Assembly (NCBI GenBank): GCA_023433275.1
Contig: JAEZDN010000113.1
Location: forward strand, 1-20,476
DNA from: Verrucomicrobiota bacterium
GTDB taxonomy: Bacteria; Verrucomicrobiota; Verrucomicrobiia; Opitutales; Opitutaceae
Direction of reading: 5' to 3'
Length of the DNA: 20,476 nt
Shown here piece after piece: positions 8,430 through 15,567 of the stretch. A program made the position numbers and the translations under genes. The notes under the pieces are model-generated. The model saw only the letters and a program-made list of their open reading frames with translations, was not told the origin of the DNA and did not search any database. How positions within the stretch are numbered: position 1 is the first letter of the stretch; the number at the start of each line of letters is the position of its first letter.

Positions 8430-11400
8430 TCAGCGCTTTTCCAAGTGCTGGAAGGCTCGCAGGGCGCCTTGGGCGCGGGGCTTGACGGGTTCCTTGAGCG
8501 AGGCGAGTCCCTCGACCAGGTCGCGGATTTCGGATTTCGTGAGCACGAGCGCGGCGACCTCCGGCATGGCGGACGGCGCGGACTCGACGGACTTCACCTC
8601 CGCGACGGGAATCTCGATCGAGTCGCTTTCGGCGGTCTTGAGGCGCACGATGCGGGCGTCGCGGTGAAGGAGGGTGCCGATCACGGACTCGCCGTTGGCC
8701 TTGGTCACGGAGACGATCTCAAAGCCGGGGGCGATCTTGGCGCTGGGCTTGATCAGAGCCTCGAGGAGATATTCGCGGGATTCGCGGGCGCCGATGCCGG
8801 CAAGTTGCGGGCCGGCGTCGCCGCCGCCGCCTTCGCCCACGCGGTGGCAGCGAATGCACTGAAGGACCGGGTGGCCGTAGAAGAGGCGGAAGGCATTGCG
8901 GGCGTTGCCGCCCTCGAGGGTCACGCGGAACGGGGCGAGCGGATCGGGATCCGCCGCGAGGGCAGCTTCACGATCGGCGAGGACCTTCTTGATGCGCGGA
9001 TCGGAGCGAAGGGCCGCGGCGTCGAGGAGGTCGAGCTGCGCGGCCGGTGCGATCTTGCCGGCGGCGAGGCGGTCGAGCTGGGCAAGGACCACTGTGTCGG
9101 CGGCCGGGTCCTTGGCATTAGCGAGGGCGCGGAAGGCGGTCTGCTGCTCAACGGCGGTGCGGCGCTCTATGTGGGGGGCGTGCGCGGCGACGGCCTGGTC
9201 CGGCTGAAGACGACTGGTGACCGGCAGCGCGGCCAGGCGCAGGTCGGGAAGATCGCTGGCGGCGGCGATGCGGGCGGCTTCGGCCAGACCCGGGGCGTCG
9301 AAACCGTCGAGGGCCTTGAGCGCGGCGCTGCGCACGCTGCCCGACTGCCCGTTGTCGGCGACCACGGCCTGGAGCAGCGGCGAGGCATCCTTCAGGCCGA
9401 GGGACGTGAGCGCGCTGATGGCGGCGAGTTGGACGCTGTCGGGCGTGCTCGCGCCAAACAGGGTGGCGAGCGCGGGTTGGAGTGCGCGGGCGGCCACGTC
9501 GGCCGGGCGGGATTTTTCCCCAAGGGGCATGTACACGCCGACGATGCGGTCGCGGGCGGGCGGGGAGGGCCAGAGGGCGAGGAGGGAGAGGGCCTCCTCG
9601 CGGAGGGCGGGGGCGACGCCGCGGGTGGCGAAGGTCGCGAGGGCGGCGGCCTGCTCGGTGCCGCCGAGGCGGAACGCGGCATTCAGCGCGCGCAGCATGA
9701 CCGGTTGGTCGTTGGACGGCCGCGCGACGAGGGCGGCGAGGGCCGGATAGGCGGCGGGAATCGGCGCGTCGTTGATGGCCAGCGCCGCCTCGCGCCGGAT
9801 GTAGGCATCCGAGTCGGCGAGGAAAGTGGCGATCTGCGCGTCCTGCTGACGGCGCAACGCGAGCACGGCGGCGAGGCGGACGGCGGGCGATTCATCCTTG
9901 GCCAAGGCGGCGAGTTGGTTCGCCGTGGCGCAACGGGAAAGGGCCACAAAATGGGCGTGGCGCAGATAGGCGTCCTCGTTGTTGTTGGCGCGGACGGCGT
10001 CGAGGAGCGCCGGGGTGGCGTCGGCGTGCCGCAGTTTTCCGAGGGCCTCGGCGGCGAAGAATTTCACGCGAGCGGATGCGTCGGCGAGGGCGGCGACCAG
10101 CGGCCCGGCCGAGGGGGCGTCGCGCAGGTCACCGAGGGTCCGGGCGGCCTGGGCGCGCGACTCCGGGTCGGAGCCGGCGAGGACGCGGCGGAGGGGATCG
10201 AGGGCGGCGGGATGCTGGCGGGCAATCTGGCCGAGGGCCCAGATCGCGTGGAGGCGGGCGAAGCCCTCGGGCTGGGCGGCGACGCGCGCAAGGGCGTCGA
10301 TGTTTTTCGCGCCGCGCTCGGCGAGGGTGTACTGGGCCTCGAGCCGGATGCGCCAGTCGGCGTGGGCGAGGAGGGTGACGAGATCCTGGTCGGACTTTTT
10401 CGTGTAATCGGAGCCGATGAGTTCCTTGACGGCCTTCAGCTCGGGCGAGTTGGCGCGCTTCGGATCGGAGATCGTGTAGATGCGACCGCGCTTGGACTTG
10501 GGCCATCCCTCGGCCCAGTCGGAGTAATAGAGCTGGCCGTCGGGACCGAATCGCACGTCGGTGGGCAGCGCGCCCGTCAGGAAGGGCGCGGCCTCGTCGA
10601 TGGCGTAGGTCGCGCCAGCGGGCTTGAGCTTGTAAGTGAAGATGCCGGAGTTGCTGATGGCGCCCTTGAAGTGGGTGATGAAGATGTGGCCGGAATACGC
10701 GGGGGTGAGGCCGGTGCCCGGATAATACGCGATGCCGGACGGGCCATCCTCGATGTTGCACACGGGCGGCGTGAGGTAGGCGGGCTGGCCCTCGTGGCGC
10801 GGGTGCCAGAGTTTTTCCGCGTTCCACGGGCCGGCGGAGCCGCGGGGCGCGTGTTGGTAGCCGATACGCCAGCCGCTGTCGCTGTCCTCGACGAGGTGCA
10901 CGAGCCGTTCCTCGTCGGTTTGGTCGGAGTCGTTGTCGCCGCTGAAGAGGTCGCCGTATTCGTTGAAGATGAGGGATTGCGGGTTGCGCAGTCCGGTGGC
11001 GAAAAGTTCGAGGCCGGTGCCGTCGGGCCAGCTGCGGAAGACCGAGCCCGTATCCGGGGCCTCGATGACCGTGCCTTCCTTGGTGGGCACGGAGGCGCCG
11101 CGGTCGCCGATGGAGAAATAGATGCGGCCGTCGGGGCCGAGCACGAGGCCGTGGAAGTCATGGCCGGTGTAGTTGAAGCGGAGACCATAGCCCCGGTGAA
11201 GTTCCTCGCGGGTCTCGGCCTTGTCCTTGCCGGTGAACTTCCAGAGCGAGGGAATGTTGGTGAACCAGACCTGGTTGCGGCGGATCAACACGCCGGAGGC
11301 GATGCCGTCGATGGGGGAGCGGAAATTGTCGGCGTAGATTGAGCTCTTGTCGGCCGTGCCATCGCCGTCGGTGTCCTCGACCAGGCGGAGGATTTCGGAT

Positions 11401-11858
11401 TCCTTGGAGAGTTCCTTGACGCCCTCGGCGCCGAAGTTGCGGTGGAGTGAGGCGAGGAAGTCCGCCTGGTTGCGGTTGGCAAGGTCGTCCTCGAGGGTCC
11501 ACATGTAGTCGCGGATATCGAGGACGCTGGTGCGGTAGCGATAGGTTTCCGCGACGAAGACGCGGCCGTGCTCGTCGAGGTTGAAGGCCACGGGGTTCGC
11601 GAGCATGGGCTCGGCGGCCCAGAGGTGGGCCTGGAGACCGTCGGGCAACTGCATGCGGCTGATGGCGAGCAGGCCCTCGTCGGAAGCGGCGTTGATCTCG
11701 GGCTCGGCGATGCGGGTTTCCTCCTTGAGTTTGCCGCGCACCTCGGACGGGACGCCGCTGGATTCAGCGGCGAAAAGCGCGGGGGCGAGGTGGGCGAGAA
11801 CCAGGGCCAGGCTGGCGGCCATGACACGGGCGAACGGACGGGGTGAGCGGGACGGCAT
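8430..11858 (-). CDS. PVC-type haem-binding CxxCH protein with propeller and HEAT repeats (membrane-bound dehydrogenase family)
   Basis: This is a 1142-residue exported protein. The signal peptide (ARVMAASLALVLAHLAPALFAA) decides the start at 11858; the frame is open a further 188 codons upstream, but that part overlaps the divergent dehydrogenase gene and lacks a leader. Residues of about 60-450 form a glucose/sorbosone-dehydrogenase-like propeller (VAFNLDEHGRVFVAETYRYR, GDNDSDQTDEERLVHL). About 470-930 are HEAT-like helical repeats (RRVLAGSDPESRAQAARTLG, VKFFAAEALGKL). About 970-1090 is a cytochrome-c-like domain with a single C1001-I-R-C-H1005 haem site, ending in a Verrucomicrobium/Pirellula-type tail (LTKSEIRDLVEGLASLKE). 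The family is expanded in Planctomycetes and Verrucomicrobia and is thought to do periplasmic redox chemistry on sugars or related compounds. The substrate here cannot be read from sequence. Confidence 0.93.
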   Translation of the reverse strand: MPSRSPRPFARVMAASLALVLAHLAPALFAAESSGVPSEVRGKLKEETRIAEPEINAASDEGLLAISRMQLPDGLQAHLWAAEPMLANPVAFNLDEHGRVFVAETYRYRTSVLDIRDYMWTLEDDLANRNQADFLASLHRNFGAEGVKELSKESEILRLVEDTDGDGTADKSSIYADNFRSPIDGIASGVLIRRNQVWFTNIPSLWKFTGKDKAETREELHRGYGLRFNYTGHDFHGLVLGPDGRIYFSIGDRGASVPTKEGTVIEAPDTGSVFRSWPDGTGLELFATGLRNPQSLIFNEYGDLFSGDNDSDQTDEERLVHLVEDSDSGWRIGYQHAPRGSAGPWNAEKLWHPRHEGQPAYLTPPVCNIEDGPSGIAYYPGTGLTPAYSGHIFITHFKGAISNSGIFTYKLKPAGATYAIDEAAPFLTGALPTDVRFGPDGQLYYSDWAEGWPKSKRGRIYTISDPKRANSPELKAVKELIGSDYTKKSDQDLVTLLAHADWRIRLEAQYTLAERGAKNIDALARVAAQPEGFARLHAIWALGQIARQHPAALDPLRRVLAGSDPESRAQAARTLGDLRDAPSAGPLVAALADASARVKFFAAEALGKLRHADATPALLDAVRANNNEDAYLRHAHFVALSRCATANQLAALAKDESPAVRLAAVLALRRQQDAQIATFLADSDAYIRREAALAINDAPIPAAYPALAALVARPSNDQPVMLRALNAAFRLGGTEQAAALATFATRGVAPALREEALSLLALWPSPPARDRIVGVYMPLGEKSRPADVAARALQPALATLFGASTPDSVQLAAISALTSLGLKDASPLLQAVVADNGQSGSVRSAALKALDGFDAPGLAEAARIAAASDLPDLRLAALPVTSRLQPDQAVAAHAPHIERRTAVEQQTAFRALANAKDPAADTVVLAQLDRLAAGKIAPAAQLDLLDAAALRSDPRIKKVLADREAALAADPDPLAPFRVTLEGGNARNAFRLFYGHPVLQCIRCHRVGEGGGGDAGPQLAGIGARESREYLLEALIKPSAKIAPGFEIVSVTKANGESVIGTLLHRDARIVRLKTAESDSIEIPVAEVKSVESAPSAMPEVAALVLTKSEIRDLVEGLASLKEPVKPRAQGALRAFQHLEKR

Positions 11859-11963
11859 GGAGCCGAGCACCCTAGGAATCCCGGTATGAATAGCAAGGAG
11901 GGGCGCCGGCTTTTTGCGCAACTTGCGCTTGCCGCGGCGCGCGTGGCCGGCCGGGATGGAGGC

Positions 11964-12941
11964 ATGAGCCTCGTCGTCTGGACCAATCATGTTTTTCGTC
12001 CTGAAGCCCTGCCGGTGTTCCAGGAGCAACTGCGGGCTGCCGGGCACACGTTGATCGTGTCGCCCAGTGCGTCGCCGCTGGTGCTCGCGGCGGGCGCGGA
12101 CGATCCGACGCTGGCGGAGGCCGACGTGGCGTTCGGGCAGCCCGATGTGGCGCAGGCGATGGCGTGCCCGCGGTTGAAGTTCATCGCACTCAGTTCCGCC
12201 GGGTACAGGCGCTATGACCGCGACGATTTCCGTGCGGCGATGCGGGGCCGGGGGGTGCCGGTGACGAATGCGTCGCGGGTTTTTGCCGACCCGTGTGCGC
12301 AGCATGTGCTGGCGCAGATGCTCGCGCTGGAGCGCAATTTGCCGGTGCAGTTGCGCAACCAGGACGGCAAGCGCGAGTGGCGTTACCTGGAGGATCGTTT
12401 CACCAATGGCACGCTGACGCATCGCACGGTGCTGTTGCTGGGTTACGGCACGATCGCCCGCCGGCTGGCGGAATTGCTCAAGCCCTTCGGCACGACGGTA
12501 ACGGCGTATCGCCGCACGGCGCGGGGCGATGAGAACGTGCCCATTGTCAATGAGGCGGGGCTACCCGTGGCGCTGGCGACGGCGGACCATGTGGTCAACA
12601 TCCTGCCCGATTCGCCGGCGACCACCGGCTGGATGTCGGCGGCGCGCTTTGCGCAGATGAAGCCCGGCGCGCGCTTCTATAACATCGGCCGGGGCACGAC
12701 GGTCGACCAGGCGGCGCTGATGGCGGCGCTGGAGTCAGGACAGGTCGGCGCGGCTTACCTGGACGTGATGGATCCGGAGCCGTTGCCGCCGTCCCATCCC
12801 CTGTGGGATGCCAGGAATTGCCTGATCACGTGTCACATCGGCGGGGGCACGCGCGACCAGGATGCGAATCTTTCCGCCCATTTCCTGACGAACCTGGCGG
12901 CCTTCACCGGCGGCCATGACCTGGTGGATCGGATCATGTGA
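11964..12941 (+). CDS. D-isomer-specific 2-hydroxyacid dehydrogenase, NAD(P)-binding
   Basis: This is a cytosolic oxidoreductase expected to interconvert 2-oxoacids and D-2-hydroxyacids. I chose ATG 11964 (325 residues, the usual family length), which begins MSLVVWTNHVF. An in-frame ATG at 11886 would add 26 residues with no homology-like content and leave only 27 bases to the divergent gene. The Rossmann motif is VLLLGYGTIARRLAELL (GYGTIA at 160-165, with Ala where the third Gly is common). The substrate/catalytic set is present: Arg243 in NIGRGTTVDQAAL, Glu272 in DPEPLPPSHPLW and His291 in ITCHIGGGT, where Cys replaces the usual Pro before His. Close relatives include GhrA/GhrB-like glyoxylate/hydroxypyruvate reductases, but specificity cannot be assigned. 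No terminator is seen before the next gene. Confidence 0.9.
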   Translation: MSLVVWTNHVFRPEALPVFQEQLRAAGHTLIVSPSASPLVLAAGADDPTLAEADVAFGQPDVAQAMACPRLKFIALSSAGYRRYDRDDFRAAMRGRGVPVTNASRVFADPCAQHVLAQMLALERNLPVQLRNQDGKREWRYLEDRFTNGTLTHRTVLLLGYGTIARRLAELLKPFGTTVTAYRRTARGDENVPIVNEAGLPVALATADHVVNILPDSPATTGWMSAARFAQMKPGARFYNIGRGTTVDQAALMAALESGQVGAAYLDVMDPEPLPPSHPLWDARNCLITCHIGGGTRDQDANLSAHFLTNLAAFTGGHDLVDRIM

Positions 12942-13105
12942 ACGCGCCAGCCGGCGATATCCGCACGGGATGGGTCGACCATCAGGAGATTCCGGGAATA
13001 ACACGGTCCGCTTCGAACTCCCACGGCACCTCCACATTTTCAGCTGTTCGCTGGCATGGTGCCGGTGTGACGGCCTCGAAACCCCAAAAAACCCATACTG
13101 CTCCC
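12942..13105. other. Upstream region of the RiPP precursor gene
   Basis: These 164 bases precede the Lys/Cys-rich precursor gene and probably carry its promoter. I see no gene, no clear operator and no good Shine-Dalgarno sequence before ATG 13106. An ECF-like GGAATAAC box near 12995 is followed by CGAA only 11 bases later, which is too close for a standard ECF promoter. Confidence 0.35.
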
Positions 13106-13417
13106 ATGAATAAGTCCACGCGTCTCGTCATTACCGCGGCCGCCCTTGCCGGCCTCTATGCCGGCGGCCTCGCCGTCAAAGCCACCGCCGCTGAATCCGG
13201 TTCCGCGGCTCCCGCGGGCGAGAAAGCCAAGGATGCCTGCAAGGGCAAGGACGGCTGCAAGGCGAAGGAAGGCAAGGACGCCTGCAAAGGCAAAGACGGC
13301 TGCAAGGCCAAGAAGGACAAGGATGCCTGCAAGGGCAAAGACGGCTGCAAAGCCAAGGACGGCAAGGAATCCTGCAAGGCCAAGGACGGCTGCAAGGCCG
13401 CCGACAAGAAGGGCTGA
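13106..13417 (+). CDS. Secreted Lys/Cys-rich RiPP precursor, bufferin/HvfA-like
   Basis: This 103-residue protein has a Sec-type signal peptide (MNKSTRLVITAAALAGLYAG..., probable cleavage near ATAA). An Ala/Gly spacer follows, then four tandem 15-residue units from about 43 to 101, of the type DACKGKDGCKAK plus three charged residues. Cysteines are at 45, 51, 60, 66, 75, 81, 90 and 96, alternating gaps of 6 and 9. The rest is almost only Lys, Asp, Gly and Ala. Placed directly before DUF692 and DUF2063 genes, it fits the precursors of bufferins and HvfA, whose cysteines are modified to bind copper. The start follows from the leader; an upstream in-frame extension to 12938 has no leader. Modification and metal are inferred. 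An unmodified low-complexity metal- or anion-binding peptide is the alternative. Confidence 0.88.
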   Translation: MNKSTRLVITAAALAGLYAGGLAVKATAAESGSAAPAGEKAKDACKGKDGCKAKEGKDACKGKDGCKAKKDKDACKGKDGCKAKDGKESCKAKDGCKAADKKG

Positions 13418-13445
13418 GTGATCGGCGTGTCCGCTCATGAGTTTC

Positions 13446-13481
13446 CGAAGGCCGGGCCCCTCGGCCCGGTCTTCGTTTTTT
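13446..13481 (+). terminator. Strong intrinsic terminator between the precursor and DUF692 genes
   Basis: A 13-bp stem (13446-13458 with 13463-13475; one G-T wobble) closes on a CCTC loop and is followed immediately by six T residues. It starts 28 bases after the precursor stop and ends 50 bases before the DUF692 start. It should end most precursor transcripts while letting some read through to the enzyme genes. No alternative antiterminator pairing is obvious. Confidence 0.93.
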
Positions 13482-13531
13482 GAAGTTCGCGACCATCATG
13501 GACCACCGCTTCACTGGCTTCACTTTTCGCC

Positions 13532-14416
13532 ATGCCCGCCAATCCCTACAACGGTTATACTGATTATGGCATCGGGCTCGGCCTGCGCGTGCCGCACTAC
13601 GACCACATCCTCGCGGAGAAGCCGACCGTGGACTGGTTCGAGATCATCTCGGAGACCTTCATGGTCGACGGCGGACGCCCGCTCGAGGTGCTGGACCGCA
13701 TCCTGGCGCAATACCGGGTCGTGCAGCACGGGGTTTCCCTTTATTTCGGATCGGCCGACAATCCCGACCGCGCGCACCTCAAGAAATTGAAGGCGCTCAC
13801 CAAGCGGACCAAGACGCCGTGGTTGTCCGATCACCTTTGTTGGGGCAGCGTCGACGGCACCTACTCGCACGACCTGCTGCCGATGCCGTACACCTTCGCG
13901 GCCGCGAGGCGGACCGCGGAAAAGATCCGCATGGTGCGCGACTACCTCGAGCTCCCGATCGCGGTGGAGAACGTCAGCTCCTATACCGAGTTCCATGTCT
14001 CGGAGATGACGGAATGGGAATTCCTCAGCGAGGTGGTGGAACTGGCGGACTGCGGAATTCTGCTCGATGTGAACAACATCTACGTCTCCTCGCAGAACCA
14101 TGATTTCAATCCCTACGATTACCTCGACGGGGTGCCGCATCATCGGGTGGCGCAAATGCACATCGCGGGACACACGAAGTTCGAGAAGTACATCCTCGAT
14201 ACGCATGATCACCCGGTGCTCGATCCCGTGTGGAAGCTTTACGCCCATGCCATCAGGCGCTGCGGCGTGACCGCCACGCTGCTGGAGTGGGATGACAAGA
14301 TCCCGTCCTTCCAGGAAGTGCACGACGAGGCCCTGAAGGCCAACCAGTTCATCGCCGGGGCGCGGGCCGCGAAGATCCCCGCGCCGGCGAAGGCGGCACG
14401 GGCGAAGGCGAAGTGA
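13532..14416 (+). CDS. bufB: DUF692 multinuclear non-haem iron oxidase (MNIO), MbnB/BufB/HvfB-like
   Basis: This 294-residue TIM-barrel enzyme is cytosolic. MNIOs use two or three iron ions and oxygen to convert Cys (sometimes with its neighbours) in a precursor peptide into oxazolone/thioamide, thiooxazole or related groups. The expected ligand-rich blocks are all present: VVQHGVSLYFGS (His66), WLSDHLCW (Asp100, His101), IAVENVSSY (Glu146), LLDVNNIYVSSQNH (Asp179, His190), QMHIAGH (His210, His214), DTHDHPVLDPVW (His225-Asp226-His227) and LLEWDDKIP (Glu252). The length is typical. The Ala/Lys-rich tail after about 280 looks disordered. The gene lies after the precursor's terminator and before the DUF2063 gene, the standard order of such cassettes. 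The family is certain; the exact modification made here is not. No clear Shine-Dalgarno sequence precedes the ATG. Confidence 0.95.
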   Translation: MPANPYNGYTDYGIGLGLRVPHYDHILAEKPTVDWFEIISETFMVDGGRPLEVLDRILAQYRVVQHGVSLYFGSADNPDRAHLKKLKALTKRTKTPWLSDHLCWGSVDGTYSHDLLPMPYTFAAARRTAEKIRMVRDYLELPIAVENVSSYTEFHVSEMTEWEFLSEVVELADCGILLDVNNIYVSSQNHDFNPYDYLDGVPHHRVAQMHIAGHTKFEKYILDTHDHPVLDPVWKLYAHAIRRCGVTATLLEWDDKIPSFQEVHDEALKANQFIAGARAAKIPAPAKAARAKAK

Positions 14417-14446
14417 AATGCGCGACGATGATCAACAACCTGTCGA

Positions 14447-14545
14447 CCGTCATCCTGAGCGCCGCGAAGGATCCAAGGGGACTTGCGAAGACGCCAAGGT
14501 CGGCGGGCGATCGCTTGGATTCTTCGCTGCGCTCAGCATGACGGA
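14447..14545. repeat. 99-bp inverted-repeat element inside the RiPP cassette
   Basis: Two near-perfect arms of about 30 bases face each other: the left arm begins CCGTCATCCTGAGCGCCGCG and the right arm ends in its near-complement CTGCGCTCAGCATGACGG. The spacer is about 35 bases. A related copy lies at 20213-20297. Such CATCCTGAGCG...GAAGGATC elements are seen between genes in many bacterial genomes and behave like MITE or REP sequences. The right arm ends only 8 bases before the DUF2063 start codon, so the element may fold over or provide that gene's leader. Confidence 0.88.
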
Positions 14546-14553
14546 TTCCGCGT

Positions 14554-15501
14554 ATGGCTTCTAAATCGAACGGGTCAAAGGTTCCGGTGACGAAAGCCCC
14601 CGCGCGCGTCGCCTCCGCGCGTGACCTCGCCGCGCTGCAGCGCGCCATGTGGGAGCTCGTGTCGCAGCCGCTCACGTCCGCGAACCGCATGGGGCCGCGC
14701 ACGCGCGACGGCCGCTCCACGGCGGCCGCGGCGGCGGAGATCGCGAAGCCGAACGACCGCCTGACTTCGTTCGAGCGGCTGGAGATCTACAACCGCATGT
14801 ATTGGTTCCGGGTGCTCGACAGCCTGTACGAGGACTGCCCGGGATTGCGCGCGGTTTTGGGTGACCGGAAGTTCATGCGCCTGGCCGAGGCGTACCTGCA
14901 GAAGCATCCCTCGCGCTCCTTCACGTTGCGCAACCTGCCGTCGCGGCTGGAGGAATTCATCCGCGAGCAGCCCGAGTGGACGCGGCCGCACACCGCGCTC
15001 TGCCTTGATCTCGCGCGCTTTGAATGGGCCCAGGTGGAAGTCTACGATGGCGCCGCGCGACCGCGCTTCACGATCGACGACTTGCGCGGCGCCAACCCCG
15101 CGCGGCTCCGGCTGGCGCTTCAGCCCTACCTACAGTTGTTGCTGCTCGATTACCCGGTGGACGACTTCCTGATCGCGATCAGGAAACGGGAGGCGCTCCT
15201 GCGCGGCGATGCGAGCAACGCCCCGACCGGCGTGCGCACGGCCAGGGCGCGAACGGTCCCCCGGCCCAGGCGCGCACCGTGCGCGGTGGCGGTTCATCGC
15301 CTGGAAGGACGCATCTATTTCAAGCGACTCGAACCCGCCGCGTGCAAGGTGCTGCTCGCGATCCGCGCCGGCCAGCCGCTGGCGCGCGCGCTCGCCGCGG
15401 GGTTGCCCGCCCGCGCCGGGCAATCGGCCGAAGCGCTCGCCGCGCAGGTGCAGGAGTGGTTCCGCACCTGGATGCAGCTCGGCTGGTTCTGCCGGAGGTA
15501 G
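14554..15501 (+). CDS. bufC: DUF2063 family partner protein, MbnC/BufC/HvfC-like
   Basis: This 315-residue protein contains the DUF2063 (putative DNA-binding) domain from about 24 to 135: LAALQRAMWELVSQPL, FERLEIYNRMYWFRVLDSLY, EDCPGLRAVLGDRKFMRLAE and HPSRSFTLRNLPSRLEEF are the conserved blocks. The C-terminal half (about 150-315) is the variable second domain, ending in a helical module (FRTWMQLGWFCRR). In methanobactin and bufferin/Hvf systems the equivalent protein binds the DUF692 enzyme and presents the precursor; the DNA-binding label is historical. The first 20 residues are Lys/Ala-rich and probably disordered. It lies 137 bases after the DUF692 gene, where partners often sit closer, because an inverted-repeat element separates them. 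Confidence 0.92.
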   Translation: MASKSNGSKVPVTKAPARVASARDLAALQRAMWELVSQPLTSANRMGPRTRDGRSTAAAAAEIAKPNDRLTSFERLEIYNRMYWFRVLDSLYEDCPGLRAVLGDRKFMRLAEAYLQKHPSRSFTLRNLPSRLEEFIREQPEWTRPHTALCLDLARFEWAQVEVYDGAARPRFTIDDLRGANPARLRLALQPYLQLLLLDYPVDDFLIAIRKREALLRGDASNAPTGVRTARARTVPRPRRAPCAVAVHRLEGRIYFKRLEPAACKVLLAIRAGQPLARALAAGLPARAGQSAEALAAQVQEWFRTWMQLGWFCRR

Positions 15502-15567
15502 GAGCGGCGGTACGCCGTGATCCCAACACCGCCGCCATGCACCCGTCCTGTGCGGCGGGGGTCGGGG

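Noticed and set aside
8445..11342. A 965-codon plus-strand open frame opposite the PVC-type haem-binding gene
   Set aside because: It is Gly/Ala/Glu/Arg-rich, has no recognisable motif and mirrors a real gene with clear domains; long antisense frames are expected in GC-rich codon use.
11859..12422. N-terminal extension of the PVC-type haem-binding protein by 188 residues
   Set aside because: It is the reverse-strand shadow of the dehydrogenase gene and lies before a clear signal peptide.
12990..13015. Possible ECF sigma-factor promoter before the precursor gene
   Set aside because: The GGAATAAC and CGAA boxes are only 11 bases apart, shorter than the roughly 16-base spacing of known ECF promoters.
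12938..13105. N-terminal extension of the Lys/Cys-rich precursor by 56 residues
   Set aside because: The extension overlaps the end of the dehydrogenase gene and would bury the signal peptide that starts at 13106.
13232..13411. Tandem 45-base repeats considered as a CRISPR array
   Set aside because: There are no unique spacers; the repeats are contiguous and in frame within a protein of repeated sequence.
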